Under the pieces are notes generated by a model, which was given only the letters and a program-made list of their open reading frames with translations, did not search any database and was not told where the DNA came from. The position numbers and the translations under genes are program-made. 5,224 nt of DNA, from assembly GCA_002319925.1 (NCBI GenBank), contig DCFP01000024.1:1-5224 (forward strand), given 5' to 3'. Shown here piece by piece: positions 1 to 5,224 of this stretch (position 1 is the stretch's first letter; each line of letters begins with the position of its first letter). The stretch comes from Holophagaceae bacterium UBA1801. GTDB lineage: Bacteria > Acidobacteriota > Holophagae > Holophagales > Holophagaceae.

Positions 1-128
1 ACATCATAGAAATCGCGCGCAGCGTATTCATTCTTCGGGATTCCCCGGGGTGGCCGGCGCACGGTCCCAATGCGCAGACCCTCTTCCGCGCTTCTGGGCG
101 ATCCGAGTTGGACGATCCGGATGCTCAT
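1..128 (-). CDS. DUF488 family protein, 5' part only
   Basis: This is the start of a gene running off the left edge: 42 complete codons plus two bases. The ATG (126-128) follows a strong ribosome binding site, AAGGAG at 134-139, with a 5-base spacer. The peptide begins MSIRIVQLGSPRSAEEGL and continues RIGTVRRPPRGIPKNEYAARD, ending near FYD. The early R-I-G-T-V-R-R-P-P-R-G stretch matches my memory of DUF488 proteins, which include E. coli YeaO with its comparable R-L-W-P-R-G segment. These are small cytoplasmic proteins, usually about 120 residues, of unknown biochemical role. The visible frame is open throughout. The gene is divergent from the GlxA-type regulator at 256-1212, with a shared 127-bp control region, so regulation by that protein is a reasonable inference. 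The family call rests on the N-terminus only, and no function is assigned. Confidence 0.8.
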   Translation of the reverse strand, partial: MSIRIVQLGSPRSAEEGLRIGTVRRPPRGIPKNEYAARDFYD

Positions 129-133
129 GGGGT

Positions 134-139
134 CTCCTT
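134..139 (-). promoter_or_regulatory. Ribosome binding site of the DUF488 gene
   Basis: AAGGAG on the minus strand lies 5 bases before the ATG at 128. It is the best Shine-Dalgarno match in the divergent region. It decides the start of the left-edge gene and argues that this edge-truncated frame is real. Confidence 0.75.
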
Positions 140-184
140 CCGGGCTCCGGTTCTCGTCCCCAAAGGGAAGTGGACCGCGAGTTC

Positions 185-195
185 AAAGTTACTTT
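185..195. promoter_or_regulatory. Small dyad AAAGT-T-ACTTT in divergent promoter region
   Basis: This is a perfect 5+5 inverted repeat around a single central T. It lies between the two divergent start codons, 57 bases from the DUF488 start and 60 bases from the regulator start. It could be part of an operator or promoter for either gene. On the minus strand it includes TAAAGT, a weak -10-like hexamer, but no -35 box sits at a proper distance. It is short enough to arise by chance. Confidence 0.2.
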
Positions 196-219
196 ACGGC
201 CGGATCCCCTCACCTCACT

Positions 220-237
220 ATTGGCAATATTGACAAT
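220..237. promoter_or_regulatory. Tandem palindromic 9-mer ATTGnCAAT x2, candidate operator
   Basis: ATTGGCAAT (220-228) is followed without a gap by ATTGACAAT (229-237). Each copy is a palindrome around its central base. Together they form an 18-bp inverted repeat (16 of 18 positions symmetric) and also a direct repeat, with a perfect 8-bp palindrome CAATATTG in the middle. The element ends 18 bases before the regulator's ATG, within the AT-rich part of an otherwise GC-rich intergenic region. AraC-family proteins commonly bind paired direct repeats near their own promoters, so autoregulation and control of the divergent DUF488 gene are plausible. The function is inferred from position and symmetry only. 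Confidence 0.5.
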
Positions 238-243
238 TTTGAT

Positions 244-248
244 AGGAA
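244..248 (+). promoter_or_regulatory. Ribosome binding site deciding the regulator start
   Basis: AGGAA lies 7 bases before the ATG at 256. It supports the start at 256 over in-frame ATGs further upstream, such as the one at 70. Those would add about 62 residues with no family counterpart and would run antisense through the DUF488 gene and the operator-like repeat. Confidence 0.65.
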
Positions 249-255
249 TCTGGTC

Positions 256-1212
256 ATGCGAATCCAGCTGCTCGCCCTTGATGGTGTTTTCGACACGGGG
301 CTTTCCGTGTTGCTCGATGCTTTCACTACGGCGAATGAATTGGCTGCAGTGAAAGGTTTGGGCACGGTGCGCTTCGAGTTGAGGATCTCGGGCCTGCGCC
401 GGCGGGTGCGCAGTGCGCAGGGCCTGACCATTCCGGTTCTGCCCCTGGAAAGCCAGGCGGATTGGGTCGTGGTCCCTGCCCTTGGGACAAAGATGCCCGA
501 CTCACTGCTGCCAGCCCTGGCACGGCCTGACGTGCGCGAGGCCGCTTCGGCACTGCGGTCCTTCGCTGGGCGCGGAACCCAGCTCGCCGCGGCCTGCATC
601 GGCACCTTCGTGCTGGCCGAATCCGGGCAGCTCGACGGTCATGACGCAACGACCACCTGGTGGTTGGCTCCCCTGTTCCGCCAGCGCTATCCGAAGGTGA
701 GGCTCGACGAGTCGCGGATGCTGATCCGCTCCGGAGCCGTGTTGACGGCGGGCGCCGCCCTCAGCCACATGGATCTTGCTCTCTGGCTCGTGCGGCAGGA
801 AAGCCCCTCCCTCGCCGCCCTCGTGGCGAAATACTTGATCGTCGATTCGCGCCCATCCCAGTCGGCCTACATCCTGCACGACCACTTGAACCACAGCGAT
901 CCCCTGGTGGCGCGATTCGAGGGGTGGGTGCGCGAACGACTGCCGCAGGGTTTTTCCCTGGACGCGGCTGCGGAGGCGCTCGCGACCAGCAAACGCACCC
1001 TCGCGCGACGGCTGCAGCTGGTCCTCGGCAAATCGCCTTTGGCTTATGTCCAGGAACTGAGAGTGGAACGGGCCGTCCACCTGCTGAAGACGACCGACGC
1101 GGATATCGAGCAGATCGCCGCCCAGGTGGGCTATGCGGACGGAATCACCCTGCGGACCCTCCTGCGGCAGCGCCTGGGGTTCGGCGTCCGCGAGATTCGC
1201 CGGAGCCGGTGA
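256..1212 (+). CDS. GlxA-type AraC-family transcriptional regulator
   Basis: This is a 318-residue regulator with two parts, typical of the GlxA (FtrA/CdhR-like) branch of the AraC family. Residues 1-170 form a DJ-1/PfpI-like (class I glutamine amidotransferase-like) sensor domain. It starts MRIQLLALDGV and has the elbow segment AAACIGTFVLAESGQLDG around Cys114, followed by ATTTWW. Residues 215-318 are the DNA-binding domain with two helix-turn-helix units: FSLDAAAEALATSKRTLARR (233-252), then DIEQIAAQVGYADGITLRTL (283-302), ending LGFGVREIRR. The length is normal for the family. The start at 256 is chosen because the fold begins at once and AGGAA lies 7 bases upstream. The ligand is unknown; characterised relatives respond to small nitrogen compounds such as carnitine, glycine betaine or arginine. 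The likely targets are itself and the divergent DUF488 gene, through the repeat at 220-237. The family call is firm; the target is inference. Confidence 0.93.
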   Translation: MRIQLLALDGVFDTGLSVLLDAFTTANELAAVKGLGTVRFELRISGLRRRVRSAQGLTIPVLPLESQADWVVVPALGTKMPDSLLPALARPDVREAASALRSFAGRGTQLAAACIGTFVLAESGQLDGHDATTTWWLAPLFRQRYPKVRLDESRMLIRSGAVLTAGAALSHMDLALWLVRQESPSLAALVAKYLIVDSRPSQSAYILHDHLNHSDPLVARFEGWVRERLPQGFSLDAAAEALATSKRTLARRLQLVLGKSPLAYVQELRVERAVHLLKTTDADIEQIAAQVGYADGITLRTLLRQRLGFGVREIRRSR

Positions 1213-1278
1213 TGTCCCGGATTTCAGGGAGATCGAAGCAAGCTCCAGGGGTTTTTGTCCGAAGTTCACCGACCGCGC

Positions 1279-1314
1279 TTCCGCCGAGAACCAAGGGTTT
1301 CATCAATGGCGGAA
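1279..1314. terminator. Inverted repeat between convergent genes, possible terminator
   Basis: A perfect 7-bp inverted repeat, TTCCGCC (1279-1285) and GGCGGAA (1308-1314), encloses a 22-base loop. Inside the loop a smaller hairpin, AACC-AAG-GGTT (1289-1299), is possible. It lies in the 108-bp gap between the stop codons of the regulator (1212) and the penicillin-binding protein (1321), where a shared transcript end is expected. Neither strand has a T tract after it, so it is not a classical intrinsic terminator. A TTTTT run at 1252-1256 follows only a weak GGAG/CTCC pairing (1228-1246). Confidence 0.3.
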
Positions 1315-1320
1315 TCGGCC

Positions 1321-3339
1321 CTAGGGCACGATCTCGGTCTCGGGTTCCGTCGAAGGCGGGTTCGTGTCTTCGGGCGGAAGAACCGGCGTGAGGGCCTCGC
1401 CGCCATGGGTGGGGCACGGATCCATTGGTGCGGTTCCTGGCAGATAGAATTCGTCCAGCTTTTTCGGACAGTTGGCCGTTGCCAGGAAACCCGTGGTGGG
1501 GTCGATGGAGACGGTCACCACGGAATCCGGCTTGACGAAATCCCCGCCAGGCCTGGAACTCACGGCCTTGCTCATGAATCGTTCCCAGATGGGCGCCGCG
1601 ATGGCTCCGCCAGTGAAGCCTTTGCCCCCCGGTTTGGGCTTGTCATATCCAACCCAAACGCCCGTGATCAGGTTCGGGGTGTAGCCGATGAACCAAGCAT
1701 CCACGTAGTTGTCCGTGGTGCCCGTCTTTCCGGCGGATGGATGATCCTGGCTGAATTTCTTGAGGGCCTTGGCGGTGCCGTAGGTGAGCACATCCCTCAT
1801 CATGGCGGTGGTCACGTAAGCTGTGGCTGGATTCAGCGTGGGCGCTACAAGCGGAGAGTTGTCGGTCCAGGTCTGATGTTTGAGGTCATGAATCTTCAGG
1901 ATGGTCCGCGCACTTGCACGGGCGCCGCCGGCCGCCAGGGGCGTGTAGGCCTGCACCAGATCACTAAGGGTGACTTCGTCCGTGCCCAAGGCCAGTGAAA
2001 GCCCGCTCTGGGCCTTCAAGGACAGGCCCATCTTCCCGGCGAAATCGACGAAGTATGGCACCCCGATGGACTGGAGCAGTTTCACGGTGATGACGTTGTT
2101 GGAATAGGCCAAGGCCTGCCGCAGGGAGAGGTCTCCGTACTGTTCATGGCCATAGTTCTGCGGCTTCCAGACCCCGCCATTGCCACGATCGTAGGTCTCG
2201 GGCGCGTCGTTCCAGATGCTTCCGGCCGTGGTGCCCTGATCCAGGGCGGCAGCATAGATCAGGGGCTTGATGGCCGAGCCCGGCTGGCGCTTGGCGGAGA
2301 AGGCCCGGTTGATGGAATTCTGATTGCCATCCACGCCACCCACGGCCGCCAGCACATCTCCTGTGGCTGGATCCATGCAGACCAGGGCTCCTTGCAAGTC
2401 ATGAGAAATCCGGCCGACCCCATCGCTCAGGACCTTTTCGGCCTGCCGCTGGAGATCCAAATCCAGGGCTGCGGTGACCTCGAATCCGCCCTGTTCCACT
2501 GCTTCGGCGCCATACCGCTCCACCAGCTCGGAACGGATGCGGGACATGTAGTATGGTGCTTCTCCGGTGCCCTGAGCCTTGGCTGGTTGTGCTTGCAGCT
2601 TCTGCTTCTGCTGGGGGGTGATGGCTTCGACGTCCACCATCCGGTCGAGCACCACATCCCGCCGCGCGGCCACGTCCGCGGGCTTCCCCAGCGGGTTGTA
2701 GCGGCTGGGGTTCTTGGGCACGCCGGCGAGCAGGAGGCACTCCCCGTCGGTCAATTCCTCCGGTGTCTTGTCGAAATAGAAACGGGCAGCCTGCACCAGG
2801 CCCTGGGTGCCATTCCCGAAGTAGATTTCGTTGAAGTACATCTCCAGGATCTGGCGCTTGGTGTATTTCTTCTCGAACTCCATGGCCATGCTGGCTTCCT
2901 TGAGCTTCCGGTCCAGGGTTCGTTCATTGCTGAGGTACTTGTTCTTGATGAGCTGCTGGGTGATGGTGGAGCCGCCCTCCGCCAGCTTGCCCTTCACCAC
3001 GTCCTTCACGAGTGCCCGGGCGATGCCGCGAATATCGATTCCGCCGTGCTCGTAGAAGCGGGCGTCCTCCACGGCCACCAGCGCCTTCTGCAGGAAGGCC
3101 GGGATGTGGTCGATGGATACCCAATAGCGCTTCTGGGGCAGGATCCGGCCCACATATCGGCCCTGGCTATCGGTGACGCGGATGGAGGTGACACCGGACG
3201 GAAGAGGAGGGCAGGTGATGAAATCATCCTGGGCAGGCGCCTGGACGGCGAGCACCAGGGCCAGGCAGCTTGTACCAAAGATCGAAGGGGTTGCTTTACC
3301 GCAAATCGAATGAAACGAACGAATCAAGGGGAATCTCAC
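1321..3339 (-). CDS. Class A penicillin-binding protein (PBP1A-like, bifunctional)
   Basis: This 672-residue enzyme should polymerise lipid II into glycan strands and cross-link peptides in the periplasm. The N-terminal GT51 transglycosylase domain (about 70-250) has its motifs in order: EDARFYEHGG with catalytic Glu91, GGSTITQQ (122-129), DRKLKEA (143-149), KRQILEMYFNEIYFG (161-175) and RRDVVLDRM (226-234). The transpeptidase domain (about 310-590) has SxxK in PGSAIKP (Ser355, Lys358), SxN at Ser413-Asn415 and KTG at 538-540. A C-terminal segment carries a Cys624/Cys642 pair around FYLPGTAP, as in many PBP1A-family proteins, then a Pro/Glu-rich tail. The start is GTG, the first possible start after an in-frame stop at 3403-3405. 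It lacks a clear ribosome binding site, and TTG at 3325-3327 is an alternative. Residues 1-37 have Arg/Lys, a short hydrophobic run (20-32) and an APA-QDD cleavage-like site, so the protein may be secreted rather than anchored. No partner gene is adjacent. Confidence 0.95.
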   Translation of the reverse strand: MRFPLIRSFHSICGKATPSIFGTSCLALVLAVQAPAQDDFITCPPLPSGVTSIRVTDSQGRYVGRILPQKRYWVSIDHIPAFLQKALVAVEDARFYEHGGIDIRGIARALVKDVVKGKLAEGGSTITQQLIKNKYLSNERTLDRKLKEASMAMEFEKKYTKRQILEMYFNEIYFGNGTQGLVQAARFYFDKTPEELTDGECLLLAGVPKNPSRYNPLGKPADVAARRDVVLDRMVDVEAITPQQKQKLQAQPAKAQGTGEAPYYMSRIRSELVERYGAEAVEQGGFEVTAALDLDLQRQAEKVLSDGVGRISHDLQGALVCMDPATGDVLAAVGGVDGNQNSINRAFSAKRQPGSAIKPLIYAAALDQGTTAGSIWNDAPETYDRGNGGVWKPQNYGHEQYGDLSLRQALAYSNNVITVKLLQSIGVPYFVDFAGKMGLSLKAQSGLSLALGTDEVTLSDLVQAYTPLAAGGARASARTILKIHDLKHQTWTDNSPLVAPTLNPATAYVTTAMMRDVLTYGTAKALKKFSQDHPSAGKTGTTDNYVDAWFIGYTPNLITGVWVGYDKPKPGGKGFTGGAIAAPIWERFMSKAVSSRPGGDFVKPDSVVTVSIDPTTGFLATANCPKKLDEFYLPGTAPMDPCPTHGGEALTPVLPPEDTNPPSTEPETEIVP

Positions 3340-3433
3340 TCCAGGGAGGGCGGCTCGCGGATCACGGGCTACACGATGAATTCCGGTGCCTTGAGCTTCA
3401 CTCTACCCGTTTCCATCCAAGGGCGTCGATGCC

Positions 3434-3462
3434 TTGCATTGCGCAGTGATTGTGCTTACGAG
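3434..3462 (+). promoter_or_regulatory. Weak sigma-70-like promoter candidate upstream of prkA
   Basis: TTGCAT (3434-3439) and TACGAG (3457-3462) are separated by 17 bases. The -35 box is fair (4 of 6) and the -10 box poor (3 of 6). The position would give prkA a leader of about 210 bases. In E. coli the homologue yeaG is induced under general stress and nitrogen starvation, so an alternative sigma factor may be used instead. This is the best pair I found on the plus strand here, but it is not convincing. Confidence 0.15.
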
Positions 3463-3482
3463 GGTCGGACATCGCCTCCTTC

Positions 3483-3504
3483 AATGAAGAGAATGATGTT
3501 CATT
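3483..3504. repeat. Inverted repeat AATGAA-N10-TTCATT
   Basis: A perfect 6-bp inverted repeat with a 10-base spacer sits in the middle of the divergent region. The arm-to-arm spacing suits binding of a dimeric regulator on one face of DNA; it could also form a weak hairpin. No known operator consensus is recognised. Confidence 0.3.
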
Positions 3505-3671
3505 TGGTAATGGGACCCAGTACTCCCTCATCGAACATGTAAGCCCCCGCTGGGGCCGGTCAGGTGAGCAATGGACAAGGATGACTGAACGATTGTTGAT
3601 GCATGGTTCCCGCCGGGTGACTGAGCGCGCGGAGGACAGCAGGGAAACCACGGACGTGGCCTTCAAGGGAT

Positions 3672-3675
3672 GAGG
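3672..3675 (+). promoter_or_regulatory. Ribosome binding site of prkA
   Basis: GAGG lies 6 bases before the ATG at 3682. The resulting N-terminus, MTIFDRYQSRYE, aligns from its first residue with E. coli YeaG (MNIFDHYRQRYE, as I recall it), so the start is well supported. Confidence 0.7.
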
Positions 3676-3681
3676 TGTGAC

Positions 3682-5224
3682 ATGACGATCTTCGATCGTT
3701 ATCAGAGCCGTTATGAAACGACGCGGGAAGAGGAGATGTCGGTGCAGGAGTACCTGGAGCTGTGCCGAAGGGATCCCACCGCCTATGCCAACGTCGCCGA
3801 ACGAATGTTGATGGCCATCGGCGAACCCGAGCTGGTGGATACACACAGCGTGGATCGGCTCTCCAGAATCTTCGCGAACAAGGTGATCCGCACCTATCCC
3901 GCCTTCCGCGGCTTCTACGGCATGGAGGAGGTGGTGGAGAACATCGTCTCCTACTTCCGGCATGCCGCTCAGGGCCTGGAAGAGAAGAAGCAGATCCTCT
4001 ACCTGCTTGGCCCCGTCGGCGGCGGGAAATCCTCGCTAGCGGAGGAACTGAAGCAGCTCCTGGAAAGGGTCCCGTTCTACGCCATCAAGGGATCCCCCGT
4101 GAACGAGTCTCCGCTTGGGCTTTTCAATCCGGCGGAGGACGCGGAGATCCTGGAAAAGGACTACGGCATCCCGTCCCGCTACCTGAACACGATCATGAGC
4201 CCCTGGGCCGTGAAGCGCCTGCACGAGTTCGGCGGGGATATCACCAAGTTCCGGGTCGTCAGGCTTTGCCCATCCGTGCTCTCCCAGATCGCCGTCTCGA
4301 AGGTGGAGCCTGGCGATGAGAACAATCAGGACATTTCTTCGCTGGTGGGGAAGATCGATATCCGCAAGCTGGAAACCCATTCCCAGGACGATCCCGACGC
4401 CTATTCCTACTCCGGCGGCCTCTGCCTCGCCAACCGGGGCATCCTCGAATTCGTGGAGATGTTCAAGGCCCCCATCAAGGTGCTCCACCCGCTGTTAACT
4501 GCGACGCAGGAGGCCAACTACAAGGGCACAGAGGGATTCGGCGCCATCCCCTTCGAGGGTCTTATCCTGGCGCACTCCAATGAAGCGGAGTGGCAATCCT
4601 TCAAGAACAACCGCAACAACGAAGCCTTTCTGGACCGCATTTACATCGTCAAGGTGCCCTACAGCCTGCGGGTTACAGACGAAATGCGCATCTACCAGAA
4701 GCTGCTAGACAACTCATCTCTATCCGAGGCGCCCTGCGCACCGGATACGCTGCGGATGCTGGCACAGTTCTCCGTGCTTTCCCGTCTGAAGGAGCCCGAG
4801 AACTCCAGCATCTACTCCAAGATGCGGGTCTACGATGGCGAGAATCTGAAGGATACGGACCCGAAGGCCAAGAGCTACCAGGAATACCGTGACTTCAGCG
4901 GCGTGGATGAGGGCATGACGGGCCTTTCCACCCGCTTCGCCTTCAAGATTCTTTCGAAGGTCTTCAACTTCGATCTCAAGGAAGTGGCCGCCAACCCAGT
5001 GCATCTGCTCTATGTCCTGGAGCAGCAGATCGAGCAGGAACAGTATCCTGCGGCGGTGGAAGAGCGCTACCGGCGCTACCTCAAGGAATTCCTGGCTCCC
5101 CGCTACGCTGAGTTCATCGGCAAGGAGATCCAGACCGCGTACCTGGAAAGCTACTCCGAATATGGCCAGAACATCTTCGACCGCTACGCCAACTACGCTG
5201 ATTTCTGGATCCAGGACCAGGAGT
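3682..5224 (+). CDS. prkA: PrkA/YeaG-type serine protein kinase, 3' end missing
   Basis: The first 514 codons of an expected ~640 are present; the gene runs off the right edge at FWIQDQE. PrkA proteins are cytoplasmic AAA+ ATPases described as serine protein kinases; E. coli YeaG acts in starvation and stress adaptation, and a Lon-like protease activity has been proposed for the Bacillus protein. The PrkA AAA domain covers about residues 15-380. Walker A is GPVGGGKS (110-117), a Walker-B-like strand is GILEFVEMF (253-261), the sensor-1 region is LILAHSNEAEW (294-304, Asn300), and FLDRIYIV holds a candidate arginine finger (Arg319). EPGDENNQDIS (209-219) and EPENSSIYSKMRVYDG (371-386) are family signatures. 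The kinase-homology C-terminal domain begins after about 385 and is incomplete. Compared with my memory of YeaG, about four residues are missing before SPVNESP (138-144), a common variant. The usual partners, DUF444 (YeaH) and SpoVR, are not seen within the window. Confidence 0.96.
   Translation, partial: MTIFDRYQSRYETTREEEMSVQEYLELCRRDPTAYANVAERMLMAIGEPELVDTHSVDRLSRIFANKVIRTYPAFRGFYGMEEVVENIVSYFRHAAQGLEEKKQILYLLGPVGGGKSSLAEELKQLLERVPFYAIKGSPVNESPLGLFNPAEDAEILEKDYGIPSRYLNTIMSPWAVKRLHEFGGDITKFRVVRLCPSVLSQIAVSKVEPGDENNQDISSLVGKIDIRKLETHSQDDPDAYSYSGGLCLANRGILEFVEMFKAPIKVLHPLLTATQEANYKGTEGFGAIPFEGLILAHSNEAEWQSFKNNRNNEAFLDRIYIVKVPYSLRVTDEMRIYQKLLDNSSLSEAPCAPDTLRMLAQFSVLSRLKEPENSSIYSKMRVYDGENLKDTDPKAKSYQEYRDFSGVDEGMTGLSTRFAFKILSKVFNFDLKEVAANPVHLLYVLEQQIEQEQYPAAVEERYRRYLKEFLAPRYAEFIGKEIQTAYLESYSEYGQNIFDRYANYADFWIQDQE

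Larger units (their letters stand above)
3340..3681. other. Divergent intergenic region without a convincing gene
   Basis: These 342 bases lie between the divergent penicillin-binding protein and prkA starts and should contain both promoters. Visible items are: an inverted repeat AATGAA/TTCATT (3483-3504); a CCCC-GCT-GGGG dyad (3546-3556); a small hairpin CCACG-GA-CGTGG (3648-3659) just before the prkA ribosome binding site; a 24-codon minus frame (3398-3472) preceded too closely by AAGGAGG; and a 30-codon plus frame (3581-3673) ending 8 bases before prkA. No tRNA, riboswitch or repeat array is recognisable, and no strong sigma-70 or sigma-54 promoter stands out. Confidence 0.6.

Noticed and set aside
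70..255. N-terminal extension of the GlxA-type regulator to an ATG at 70
   Set aside because: The extra ~62 residues have no family match, overlap the start of the DUF488 gene in antisense and cross the tandem ATTGnCAAT element. ATG 256 has its own ribosome binding site and begins the fold directly.
230..258. Perfect TTGACA (230-235) as a -35 box for the regulator
   Set aside because: A -10 box at the usual 17-base spacing would fall on GTCATG at 253-258, over the start codon. The hexamer is better explained as part of the tandem repeat.
1228..1256. Intrinsic terminator with TTTTT after the regulator
   Set aside because: The only stem before the T run is a 4-bp GGAG/CTCC pairing separated from the Ts by five bases, which is too weak to call.
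502..1269. 255-codon minus-strand open frame
   Set aside because: It is a shadow of the GlxA-type regulator on the opposite strand, with no recognisable domain and no ribosome binding site that I could see.
3421..3440. Possible sigma-54 promoter (GG...GC) upstream of prkA
   Set aside because: GG at 3422-3423 and GC at 3436-3437 are 12 bases apart instead of the required 10, and the flanking bases do not match the consensus.
2146..3510. Long 454-codon plus-strand open frame
   Set aside because: It is antisense to the penicillin-binding protein, whose motifs are all intact. The translation is a low-information Gly/His/Leu-rich shadow typical of GC-rich genes.
3376..3510. 44-codon plus-strand frame from the ATG at 3376
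   Set aside because: It has no ribosome binding site and no recognisable sequence, and it is only the tail of the antisense shadow frame.
3481..3963. 160-codon minus-strand open frame spanning the prkA start
   Set aside because: It overlaps the well-supported 5' end of prkA, and its His-rich translation matches nothing known to me.

Overview
The window holds four protein genes in a moderately GC-rich bacterial background. Two are complete and two are cut by the window edges. In order they are: the 5' end of a DUF488-family gene (minus strand, running off the left edge); a GlxA-type AraC-family transcriptional regulator (plus); a bifunctional class A penicillin-binding protein (minus); and the first 514 codons of a PrkA/YeaG-type serine protein kinase (plus, running off the right edge).

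Organism: the sequence points to a Gram-negative bacterium. PrkA is very close to the enterobacterial YeaG type, and the cell-wall enzyme is a PBP1A-like peptidoglycan synthase with a C-terminal cysteine pair. I cannot fix the phylum. A deltaproteobacterial-grade or Acidobacteriota (Holophaga-like) genome would fit, but this is a guess from general resemblance, not a search result.

Layout: positions 1-128 (minus) and 256-1212 (plus) are divergent genes sharing a 127-bp intergenic region. That region contains two adjacent copies of the 9-bp element ATTGnCAAT (220-237), a good candidate operator for the regulator, so the left part reads as a small regulator/target unit. Positions 1213-1320 separate two convergent genes and contain an inverted repeat that may form a transcript-end hairpin. 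Positions 1321-3339 (minus) encode the penicillin-binding protein, which has intact transglycosylase and transpeptidase motifs and an N-terminus that looks more like a cleavable signal peptide than a membrane anchor. Positions 3340-3681 form a 342-bp divergent intergenic region with several small dyads and two very short open frames but no convincing gene. Positions 3682-5224 are prkA.

The three units (DUF488/regulator, cell-wall synthase, stress kinase) have no obvious shared pathway. PrkA usually works with a DUF444 (YeaH) and a SpoVR (YcgB) protein, which may lie to the right of the window. I see no phage, transposon, CRISPR or RNA gene, and no evidence for a previously undescribed multi-gene system. 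The most interesting items are the DUF488 gene hidden at the left edge and the tandem palindromic operator beside it.
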